Part shown: in pieces, positions 10,416 to 19,333 of the stretch
How the letters are laid out: every line of letters begins with the position of its first letter
Numbering within the stretch: position 1 is the stretch's first letter
Assembly: GCA_963669975.1 (NCBI GenBank)
Contig: CAVLJG010000001.1
Coordinates: forward strand, 42,247,232-42,311,231
Length of the DNA: 64,000 bases
Reading direction: 5' to 3'
Source: Acanthoscelides obtectus
Taxonomy: Eukaryota; Arthropoda; Insecta; Coleoptera; Chrysomelidae
Notes under the pieces: generated by a model
Told to the model about the DNA's origin: nothing
The model's database searches: none
The model's input: the letters and a program-made list of their open reading frames with translations, nothing else
Translations under genes and position numbers: made by a program

Positions 10416-12458
10416 ATGGAAGTCGCCGCTGCTGCCTATATATTCATGCATTATTATGTTAAGAAGAATCAAAAAAAGCGAAGAGAAAAACGTTTTTGGC
10501 AGAGGCAGTTGTTCGTAAAAAGAAATGTGTACAGTGGAAGTAATTTGCTCATAGACTTGAAAATGAGCGGCCTCTACAAAAATTTCACCAGAATATTCGC
10601 AACAGACTTTGAATATTTGATTAATTTGATTGGACCCAAAATATTACGAAAAGATACCAGCTGGAGAAAGGCAATTTCTGTACAAGACAGATTGGCAGTT
10701 ACGCTTCGATTTTTGGCGACTGGTGATTCCTTCACAAGTCTTCAGTACCTCTTTAAAATATCTAAGCAATCTATAAGCACTATAGTTCCTGAAGTGTGTG
10801 AAGCAATAATAGAAGGATTACATGACAATATACAGGTAAAAAAATAAAGGTTTGACACAATAATTCTATATTTTAAACAAAATATTGCTTACATTAAATA
10901 AACTGTTGCTCACATTAAACATTTGCACTAACTACAAGCTCTGTACTTCAATGTGGGACATATCCAATAACTCGTGTGGCAAAGAAGGAGGGAGAGGAGT
11001 ATTATTGTCACTCGAGGTCGAGGGATTTGAATTACCATAACTATATGTTGGAGATGACAACTGTGATGGCTCTTGATTAAAACAGGATTCTTGGTTAGCC
11101 TGATAATTCGAAAAAAATGAGTGAATAGTGTCAGTACGTTGTGGTGGGGATTGGAAATTGCTTGAATTTTGGCGAATATGGATGCTGTCTGCTTTAAATA
11201 AAATATTCATAATCGCTTGTTGTGTATTGGTCTGCAATTCAGGCGAATATTTAGCCAATTTTTTAGCCACAAGATTTCCAAATATCTGACATTCGTTGTG
11301 TCCTTCTGGGTTATTGGCGTTTGCGGATGCTTTTGACAGTATCTGAAAAGCTCTATCTAATTTATCAGAATCTTCACTTTTTCTTTGCTGTTTTCTAATT
11401 GGTGTTACATCCGTCAATTTTCTTATCGGTCTATTATGTATAACCTCCTGAGTCTCCTTCACAACGTCGTTATCTGTCAATGTTGATTCACCATCAGATA
11501 CCTCATTATCATCTGTTTCTTCGTCTTCAATCTGTAATTAAATAGTAGTCCTAGTCATTTACAAGAATATTCACATTGCGATAGAAAATAAAGATATCAG
11601 TTATTTGTGGGCATATCGCGTAATTTCTCATCTACACAATTTGTTCTAATTGTTGCAGATACCGACAACACCAGAATCATGGCTGGACGTGGCAAAGCAA
11701 TTCGAAAAAACCTGGAATGTTCCGCATTGCCTTGGAGCTTTAGATGGAAAGCATGTGGTTATTCAAGCACCATGCAACACTGGAAGCGAATTTTTCAACT
11801 ACAAATCTACGTTCAGCGTTGTTCTTTTCGCCTTAGTGGATGCTAATTATAATTTTTTGTACGTCAATGCTGGTGGCCAAGTGCGAATTTCAGATGGTGG
11901 CATCTTTAAAGATTGTTCACTTTACAAAAAACTAGTGAAAAATCAGTTGAATTTTCCTGAACCAGAAACTTTAAAAGGCATGCAACGGAAAATTCCTTAT
12001 TTTTCATCGGAGACGAGGCATTTGCATTCACTGATTCGCTAATGAAACCGTTTTCGGGAACGCATCTCAAAGGATCCATACAAAGAATATTCAACTATAG
12101 ATTATCTCGTGCTCGAAGAACTGTAGAAAATGTGTTTGGTATTGCTTCGGCCGTTTTTCGAGTACTCCGTAAACCCATGTTACTTGAGCCAGCAAAAGCT
12201 GAAATAATTGTAATGGCAATAGCTAATCTACATAACTTCTTGAGAAAAAGCTCTACATCTTCTACTTTGTATATGCCACATGACATGTTCGATACCAAAT
12301 CACCTTTACCAAGAGCAACAAATGAAACAATGTCTTCTCTATTGCCACTTAAAAATATTCCCCGAAAACCAACTGATAACGCGAAAATAATCAGAGACGA
12401 ATTGGCACTATACTTTCAAAATGAAGATCCACTTGTGTATCAAGATAATTATGCGTAA
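10416..12458 (+). pseudogene. Harbinger transposase of element D, one frameshift
   Basis: Exon 1 is 10416-10835 (140 codons, donor CAG|GTAAAA) and exon 2 starts at 11659 after AATTGTTGCAG, phase 0. Exon 1 shows the basic N-terminus (KKNQKKRREKRFW) and the LRFLATGDSFTSLQYLFKIS block. Exon 2 has GALDGKHVV (first Asp), GDEAFAF (second Asp) and RTVENVFG (Glu). The only lesion I see is loss of one T in a T-run near 12000, which shifts frame just before the second Asp. The remainder (12042-12458) continues in frame to the stop at 12456. A one-base homopolymer loss in a young element could be a consensus error; if so the gene is intact at about 405 aa. Confidence 0.8.
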
Positions 12459-12884
12459 CACAATACTTACGGTACTTTTTGTCTGTCGAACTTTATTTTT
12501 GTCTCAAAGAAACAGCAAGCTTTTGAAAGCAAACCAACTACTTTCATACACATCAGAACGACCTTCAATGAATATAATATGTTCGATATGTTAATAAGTA
12601 AATAAAATACATAAATAAAAAATATAATGTAATTATTCACATTTACCTGTTCCTGTGCCTTTGCTTTTTTTAATTTTTGCTTTTTCTCGCCTAAGTGCCG
12701 ACAATAACACATTCATTTTCTTTTTGCATTCATCTATCGTGGTTTTAAATTCTACAGCGAGCTCATTCCAAGAATCGTTTTTCTTTATTTTATTATAATA
12801 CTGGGAATTTTGTGGATCCCACAAAATTTCTTTGCTTCTATAACTGTTAATGAATTTAATCGTTACTTCTTCAGTCCACTCCAT
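10932..12884 (-). pseudogene. MADF/BESS-like partner gene of element D, one nonsense codon
   Basis: Three exons: 12884-12647 (MEWTEEVTIKFINSYRSKEI, MADF domain; donor G|GTAAAT), 12562-12471 (SDVYESSWFAFKSLLFL) and 11531-10932 (acceptor TTTAATTACAG; acidic start, basic linker, BESS-like IFGNLVAKKLAKYSPEL, Ser/Gln/Pro-rich tail). Phases add up to 930 nt, about 309 residues. Exon 2 contains one in-frame TGA right after LLFL; related proteins have a basic residue there (C reads LLFLRD), consistent with CGA to TGA. Exon 3 lies in the transposase intron, and the transposase's last exon lies in this gene's intron 2. Otherwise undamaged. Confidence 0.8.
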
Positions 12885-13175
12885 AATAAACCTGTCAGTA
12901 TTACTCAAAACACAGAAACAAAGTAGATCGCACCTTTGTTACGCAGACCAGTCCAAACCTGCAATCCAGTGGTGCAACATCAGCGCGTATCGTTCCTTTG
13001 ATGCGACACCAAAATACCGACATCTCGTGGGACGCCTCGATGTTACTATGTTGCGGGGTTACGTTGATACGCTCCAACGTCTACACTTGTTACGCAGTGC
13101 TGTTACGATACGGTGTTTTGTTGCATGTCTGGACCCACCTTTACGCCTCGTATCGTTGGTCAGTACCCACCTTTG

Positions 13176-13298
13176 AGCGTTGTTTCTGTATCACTGTATC
13201 ACTGGTTGCATAGCATATATATTTTTGTTTTGATGTCGGTCGCACCGGCCGCTTTGATTTAAATCATTTAATTTTGCACTTTTTTAAACTTTTTAATT
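13176..13298 (+). promoter_or_regulatory. METTL18 5' region squeezed by Harbinger A
   Basis: Only about 123 bp separate A's TSD from the METTL18 ATG. The stretch contains an ATATATAT tract near 13216-13224 and a GC-rich patch (GTCGCACCGGCCGC). No defined promoter motif is certain. Upstream promoter elements of METTL18 must lie within the transposon nest or have been displaced by it. In copy 2 the same interval (39349-39476) follows an element A that lacks insertions C and D. Confidence 0.35.
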
Positions 13299-14671
13299 AT
13301 GTTCAAGTTCAATTTCTCAGCAGATAATACGGCAGAAGCAGAAGAACAACCCAAAGGTAATTTGTTATGCAAATTCCTTATTTCGATAACCTCACTTTCT
13401 TCTCTACAGTTATTCAAACTGAAGAAACATGGGAAAAAAGCAAACAAATACAATTTAAGGACAGTAGCATTTTACAAGACATTTTAAAAAATGCCTCAAC
13501 TATCAATTTACCAAACTACCCTGATTGCAAATACATAGACCCATCAGAAATTGTGGACATACTTCTGGACAGTGAAAATGAGACCCCAGTGCTAAAAGCA
13601 GAGCAAAATCATTTAGATTTGATACCCGCTGTATACGAGGGAGGTTTAAAAATTTGGGAATGCACATATGATCTACTAAGTTATTTAAGTTCAGAAAAAA
13701 TACAACTTGAAGGTCTAAAGGTACTTGATCTAGGTTGTGGCTCAGGTATTCTAGGGATCTATAGTTTGTCACTTGGGGCCACATGTTACTTTCAAGACTA
13801 TGTAAGTGTAGTTTGAACAATCTTCTTCATATGCCCCTTTTCTGGATGTTGCACAAAATATCTAAAAATAGCCTAGTAAAATACAGGATCGGATTATTTT
13901 GCCTTACATAACATGTATAATTATATAATTAGTTTATTTTTCAAATATTATATATTCCAGAATGAAGATGTTTTACAATATTTTACAATACCCAATGTTC
14001 TAGTGAACAACAAAGGATTATTAGAAAGAAGCAAATTTTATTCTGGTGATTGGGAATCGTTTGCAAACTTAATTGGTGATAGCTTGACAGAAGATGAAAA
14101 GTTTGACTATATTTTCACCTCGGAAACTCTGTACAATGTACAGTCATATCCAAAAATACATAAAGTATTTAAGTTACTTTTGAAAAAAAGTGGCAAGATG
14201 TATCCTTTAGTAAGGCATATGATGATATACTTTTTAAAAATTCTTGCATATCTGAGCTTGGATGCAGGAGCTGATTTGAGATGATGCACCGTGTGTTAAG
14301 CCCCAAAACTGAGTTCCAGAAGCCCAATAGAAGAAAAAAATTGAGTGAATCGTGATGATTTTGTCTCCCCTCCATTTCCACAATTATTACCATATGAGGT
14401 TACTCTGCATCACATAAGGAGTCAATTTCAATGAGACCTACAGTCACCCTAGATAGCTTACTTTCTACCCCAAAATTGCTGAATTTTCAAATTATATTTT
14501 CTTTAATGTCATAACAGATATCTTGCAGCAAAGAGTTTCTACTTTGGTGTAGGAGGTGGCATTCCATATTTTAAAGAATATTTAGATAAGAACAAAGTTT
14601 TCAAATACCTCACAGTTTCAGAACATTCAAGTGGAGTTAAAAGAGCTATACTAGAAATAAAATTCATCTAA
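13299..14671 (+). CDS. METTL18: Protein-histidine N-methyltransferase, METTL18 homologue (280 aa), copy 1
   Basis: Transfers methyl from S-adenosylmethionine to a histidine; the human enzyme modifies ribosomal protein uL3 (RPL3). Exons: 13299-13356, 13410-13801, 13961-14199 and 14518-14671, phases consistent, 281 codons with stop. Diagnostic segments: N-terminal MFKFNFS; VYEGGLKIWECTYDLLSYL (about 94-112), nearly identical to the vertebrate protein; SAM motif I VLDLGCGSGILG (124-135); FQDY; FTSETLYN; and YFGVGGG near the C-terminus. It is shorter than the 372-aa human protein because the acidic N-terminal spacer is missing. The last intron is U12-type. Leu72 here is Gln in copy 2. The Harbinger nest ends just upstream. 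Intact. Confidence 0.93.
14200..14517 (+). other. U12-type (minor spliceosome) intron in METTL18
   Basis: The intron starts GTATCCTTTA, a full match to the U12 5' splice consensus RTATCCTTT. It ends with a branch-like TTCTTTAAT whose branch A is 11 nt from the final AG (7 of 9 matches to TTCCTTAAC). The exon junction AT|A restores SGKIYLAAKSFYFGVGGG, matching the family. The nearby U2-like GTAAGG at 14210 would give a wrong frame. Confidence 0.85.
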
Positions 14672-15708
14672 TATAGTATGCAGTTTTATTGCACTAATGG
14701 TTTATCATCTATTTGGAAGACATTGATTATCAAGTTCTTAATATTAATAAGGTAAAATGTAATGCAGCAAATACTGTACAGATGTAAAGATAGCAAAAAC
14801 AAATATATAAGTATAAAAGATGAAATTTTGGATCAAAGCAGGTATAATAATAATGTTTATTGAAAAAAAAAAATACAATTTATGAACAAAAGAAACACGC
14901 ATATTCTGCAATAAATATACACGACACCACAAAAAGCAAATGCTTGTGCATGGGGAAATATACTTATTGAGGTCATACACTGTCAACTTATCATTGCCCT
15001 TCTAGTACATGTTTACCTATATGACATTGAATATCTATAGAAGAAGCTATTAAAATATACAAGGCATTAAACATTTTTTAATAGTAAAAGCCTACATCTG
15101 AAAAACAGAAATATGAAAGAATTACCTAACCAACAGTTTACTGATTTATTAAAACATAGGTATATACTTTTTAAGTGATACTAAAGACAAAGAAAAGAGT
15201 AATGAACTTTATCGACAAAAAACAATAAATGAGTCAAACGTATTTTATATAATAAAATTGGTAATAAACTTTTAAATTTCAACATGACCCTTTAAATGTA
15301 AATGAAAAATTTTACGTATTTTCTATGATTTTGTGAACTTGTTGTTTCAAGTAAGAACAATATATTTAAGTTCCAAATACCTAGGTGAGATTTAGTATTT
15401 TAAACAATCCAATTCTAATACGATTATTATGCTTTTGCCATCTTTCAATATCTTAACAAATTTACACCCGTCTCTAACAAACACTGATATCCCTCACACA
15501 ATACATTGCCTAAAATTACCTACAAAAATTGCCTAAATTTGTTCTTATAATAATGGAATTACTTAATGAACTGATGCTAAGGTTCTGGATCTTTTGAGTC
15601 AGAGTTAGAAAATCAACTTTTTGCAATATATGAAAAAGAGCAGAAATTTGAACTGGAGATTGTTGCTATTTACAAAAAAATTAAAATAGGTGCCGGAAAA
15701 GACCAGAG
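14672..15708. other. Intergenic space between the convergent METTL18 and PNPO 3' ends
   Basis: About 1 kb of AT-rich sequence holding the two 3' UTRs. METTL18's polyadenylation signal may be the AATAAA overlapping its last codons at about 14655. Several AATAAA or complementary TTTATT motifs near 14855 and 15230 could serve PNPO from the other side. No further coding potential recognised. Confidence 0.6.
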
Positions 15709-17929
15709 TTAAGGAAACAGTCGTTCATATATCCAACCATCTTCACCACGATGCGTCAATATACCATCTGGTTCATCTGTCTTTGGTCTGCGAAATCTGA
15801 TTCTATCATGGATTCTATCTGTTTGACCTTGCCAGAATTCTATGGTATAAGGTTTAAGAATATATCCACCCCTGTAAAAAAATGAAATACTGATACATAT
15901 TATTTGACCGCGGGGGAACATTTGACCATAAAGTACATCCTTAAACATTATCTAGTATTGGCCTTGAAAAGTAACCTTCAACAGATTTAACTTTAAAGTG
16001 GGCAACCTAATCGATAGTTTTTAGTTCTAGAAGCTTCCCCTCTCTGTCCTGTGGTTTGAAAATCTATTTTCAAGGTTACATCTCAAAAACGACGGACTCC
16101 ATAGCAACACTAAACGCGCTCAAAGTCGAGTGTTTCAAGGTCAAATGATATCAATGTTGGCACCCCAGGTCAAGCTTGGAATTAGTACATAAGGTCCACT
16201 CCCACTTGGAACATTTACTACCTACTTCCATATTATAAGAATTCTATATTTACCATAAAGGAGGTCTAGGCACCTCTCCTTCTTTATACTTCTCCTTCAG
16301 TTGTGATGCAATCTGTTCTATCTCATTTCTGCTAGATACAGATTTGCTTTGATCACTACATAGAGCTCCAATCTGACTCTGATAAGGTCTGTTTCTAAAG
16401 TACTGATCTGCATCCTCAAAGGAAGCTTCTCTACATCCCCCTCAATTCTTACCTTAAAAAATATTTTGCAATATATCTTCTTTTTTTTACCTTATCAACT
16501 GGGATTTTACAATGTATTATATTATCTGAAAATGATATCTAGTATTTATTTGTTTATTACCGATCTACTATAATGTTCCCAGTAAAAGGTCAAAGCAGCT
16601 CTCGGATTTTCTGCCTATAAAAGCAAAACAATTAAAATGTTTCTGATTTCATGTTCTCAAAACGTACTAACTGTTGTCCTTTCCGACTACTATAGTGTGT
16701 GAAAAATATGAAACCTTCTTTGCTATACCCTTTTAATAGGACAAATCTTGCTGATGGATATCCATCCCTGAAATACAACATTTCAAATGAAAGGTGAGAA
16801 GATCAAACATTTTATTGTACTAGACAAGATAAAAATGAAGCTAAATGTTTCTTCTACAACCATCCCAAAAAGTTGAAATTTGCTGCTGTAGAGCAATAAA
16901 GTAGCAAAAACACTTGATAAAAATCTATATCTGTATCAAGAGATCTTTGCCTTGTGTGTCAAATGAATCATGTGACAAAGTAATATTCTGATTAATTATA
17001 TATATTTTTGTGACGGAATAAAGTTTGATATTTTATCTCTGTTGACAGGTAACAAAATGTCACTTTTTATGAAATTACTTTTATCCACGGAAAAAAAAAA
17101 TGAGTACTTTTTTCCCGGATATTGTACAAATGATTTAGCTGGCAATGATTTTTGTGACACTCCTTTGGCCACTTCTACCAATTTCGGTGGAGTCTAAGAA
17201 AACTCAGATTCAGACATTTTTTACTTGGTAGTATTAAAAATCACTTCTAAACAACCACTAGGTTCACAATTTTTAAATCAAATCACAAAGTTATACTGAC
17301 AGCTATTTGATTACCTTGAAAGTTTCCTTAGCAATACAGGTCTAATTATCGCTATAAGTACAACGTAGCCTACTAATTTCAAAGTTCAAATTTCACATTG
17401 ATAATTTTCTGACATATATTGTGATAATATAATTTTCCAATATTAAATGGACGTTTTTCCCGTTAGAGAAAAAAATTGTGTATGATACACTGGAAAAATA
17501 CTACATTTTAGCTTTCAGTTCTAGTACTTTTTTTCCCTTGTATGATAAATAACTATATTTCCAACAATAAACTTCAAATAATCCAGAACTGTCATTTACA
17601 GTGAACCAGATCAGTGTAGCTCATAGGTAGGAAACATCCTATCATTAATTTGTTTTAATGACTATGACTGATAGTTTCTCACAATTAGAAATTGCTTGGT
17701 GGAAATAACTGGTTGTGAAATGTAATTATGTTTGACAAAAAACGACATACTTTGTGCATGTTGACAGACACATTGCATTGGGTTCAACTGTCCTAGTGTC
17801 GGTCTTCACCACCTGGAACCATTTGTGGAACAAATCCAATGGTTCTTTTACCTCAATGTTGTCCTCGAGGAAATAATCATTTATGTCGTGATATGGATGG
17901 CGCATACCTAAACAGAGTTTCCTGATCAT
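15709..17929 (-). CDS. PNPO: Pyridoxine-5'-phosphate oxidase (PNPO), copy 1, frameshifted
   Basis: FMN enzyme that oxidises pyridoxine/pyridoxamine 5'-phosphate to pyridoxal 5'-phosphate in vitamin B6 salvage. Exons (minus): 17929-17751, 16767-16668, 16614-16561, 16452-16254 and 15871-15709. Motifs: EPNAMCLSTCTK, SARFVLLKGY, FFTHYSSRKGQQL, ALTFYWEH, VRIEGDVEKLP, RPYQSQIGA and EFWQGQTDRIHDRIRFRR, then HRGEDGWIYERLFP at the C-terminus. Intact length would be 231 aa (human 261). Exon 4 is one base short (AAA at 16418-16420, four A in copy 2), which breaks the frame; probably a consensus error. A noncoding first exon ending at 18262 with donor GTACGT is likely. Confidence 0.9.
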
Positions 17930-19333
17930 TTTAGGATATAGTAAAAATCCTTTTGGTAAGGTTTCAAAGACATGGGTACTAAAAAAAAGAGATTATTCCC
18001 TTATAATATGATAATGATCTTCACAACACCGTTGAATCTATCAGCTTAAAAAGATTGAACTGTTCAAATAAATAATACTAGTAATATGCCTCAATCACCA
18101 ATTGTGAATAGGTATGATATATATAAATTACTAAAATATGAGCAAAATCTTAAGACACATTTTCAACATTAAACATGAACAAGTGTTATATCTTTTTCAA
18201 ATGAATTCCTTCTTGCGATTATTGATCTACAATATTTCCTAATAATATCGTTTTTACGTACCTGAGATATCCATGATTGGCGTCCTGTTGAATGTTCTTT
18301 GAAGTAGAGAGGAAAATGTATTACCTTGAAGGCTGAGATAAATAATTGTTTGTTTAACGTTTAATTGTAATATTTGTGCAAGTAATTTACCGGATTTTAG
18401 AAAGTCAAACAGAGGAATATGCATAGGGTCTAGAGCGCATACAATATCACATGTGGTAATCAAAAACTGGTCGAACCGAAGATACTTATTAGTATTTATC
18501 TATAGTTGATAAACTTGTCAAAACCACATACTCTTGCGCAATACTAATGAATAAAATCATTTAAATTTAATTCCATTTTCAGAGTTTGTTTTTGTATTTT
18601 GAAATGTTGAATGTTGACCGGATAGCTACTTTGTACTTTCATTAACATCTGACTACGTTTATTTTGAAAGAAAGGCTTATTTTATTCGTCATTGTTCTTA
18701 TGAGAATATGTTGCAAATGAAAATCGTTGATGTTTTATTCCACCAAAATCTTTGAAATCAATTTTGCATTGTAGTTGGAAATTGTCTGAATTTAGATCCC
18801 TAAATTATACGAGAATGATGTAAACGTAGCCCATTCAAGAATCGGGTTAGTTAACATGTAACACATAGACAACCAGTAATTCTGTCGCTGAATTCCACTT
18901 ACTCGATGTATACTCGCAGTAAGTACTCAAATCAAAATCTAGCAGTGTTGCCAACGGAGTCTTTTAAATTTAAAAATTTACCAATTTTACGTCTGCCAAA
19001 TATTCATCAATTACAAAGCATTTCAGCTGAGAAACTAAATCCAATTAGATCAATTCAGTACTCGAACGTACCTATCTCAAATTGTTTCTAAACGTCTAAA
19101 GACTTTCCCGAAGTTACCTCAAAAAGATTCAGGTTTTTAAAATTGTTAGGTACATTATAGTTCTAAGCGTCACGGTCAGATGAGTGCCTAGCATCAATGA
19201 TTTTTTTGTTCCTATGAATTTCACAGTACGCTTTATAGAATGCTATATCCCCGCGTCCAAAAAATTATCCGAGATGAACCGAGACACCCTAACGGCATCT
19301 ATGAGAAATTGTAACAGCTGTTTCTCTATTTAC
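17930..19333. other. PNPO upstream region, no further gene seen
   Basis: The acceptor CTCTTTTTTTTAG just before 17978 and the donor CAG|GTACGT at 18262 suggest a 5' exon. In the frame that continues into PNPO it has a stop and no ATG, so I treat it as untranslated. The 69-codon frame inside it (18254-18463) cannot join PNPO in phase. The rest, to 19333, is AT-rich with no recognised feature. Confidence 0.5.

Larger units (their letters stand above)
10259..13140 (+). mobile_element. PIF/Harbinger element D in A's right TIR, presence/absence variant
   Basis: 2882 bp. TIRs start AGGTGGGTCCAGACATGCAA and match perfectly for 26 bp, then imperfectly. The TSD TTA is at 10256-10258 and 13141-13143. 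Copy 2 has the empty site at 39314-39316. D landed inside the right TIR of A, leaving only 29 bp of A beyond it, so it broke that TIR. The first 8 bases equal those of A, and its proteins are closest to A's, so A and D are related families. The transposase carries one frameshift and the MADF gene one stop. Confidence 0.96.
2024..13172 (+). mobile_element. PIF/Harbinger element A, host of B, C and D
   Basis: The left end starts AGGTGGGTACTGACC and the right end is GGTCAGTACCCACCT. The TIR continues for about 39 bp with a few mismatches (CGAGG..AATGTAACAT). The direct duplication TTG flanks both sides (2021-2023 and 13173-13175). Without the nested insertions A would be about 2.75 kb: left part 2024-4687, then 10211-10258 and 13144-13172. 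It carries a transposase on + and a MADF gene on -, both decayed. The same element, with B inside but lacking C and D, is at 33684-39345. Its right end lies 126 bp before the METTL18 start codon. Confidence 0.9.

Noticed and set aside
13503..13820. 105-codon minus-strand frame at METTL18 exon 2 (also 39681-39998)
   Set aside because: Antisense shadow of the conserved methyltransferase exon.
14210..14215. U2-type donor GTAAGG for the last METTL18 intron
   Set aside because: It would leave phase 0 and destroy the conserved YFGVGGG C-terminus; the GTATCCTTT donor 10 nt upstream fits both phase and family.
18254..18463. Coding N-terminal extension of PNPO
   Set aside because: The exon's long frame joins the next exon out of phase with PNPO, and the in-phase frame has a stop and no ATG. 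Treated as untranslated.
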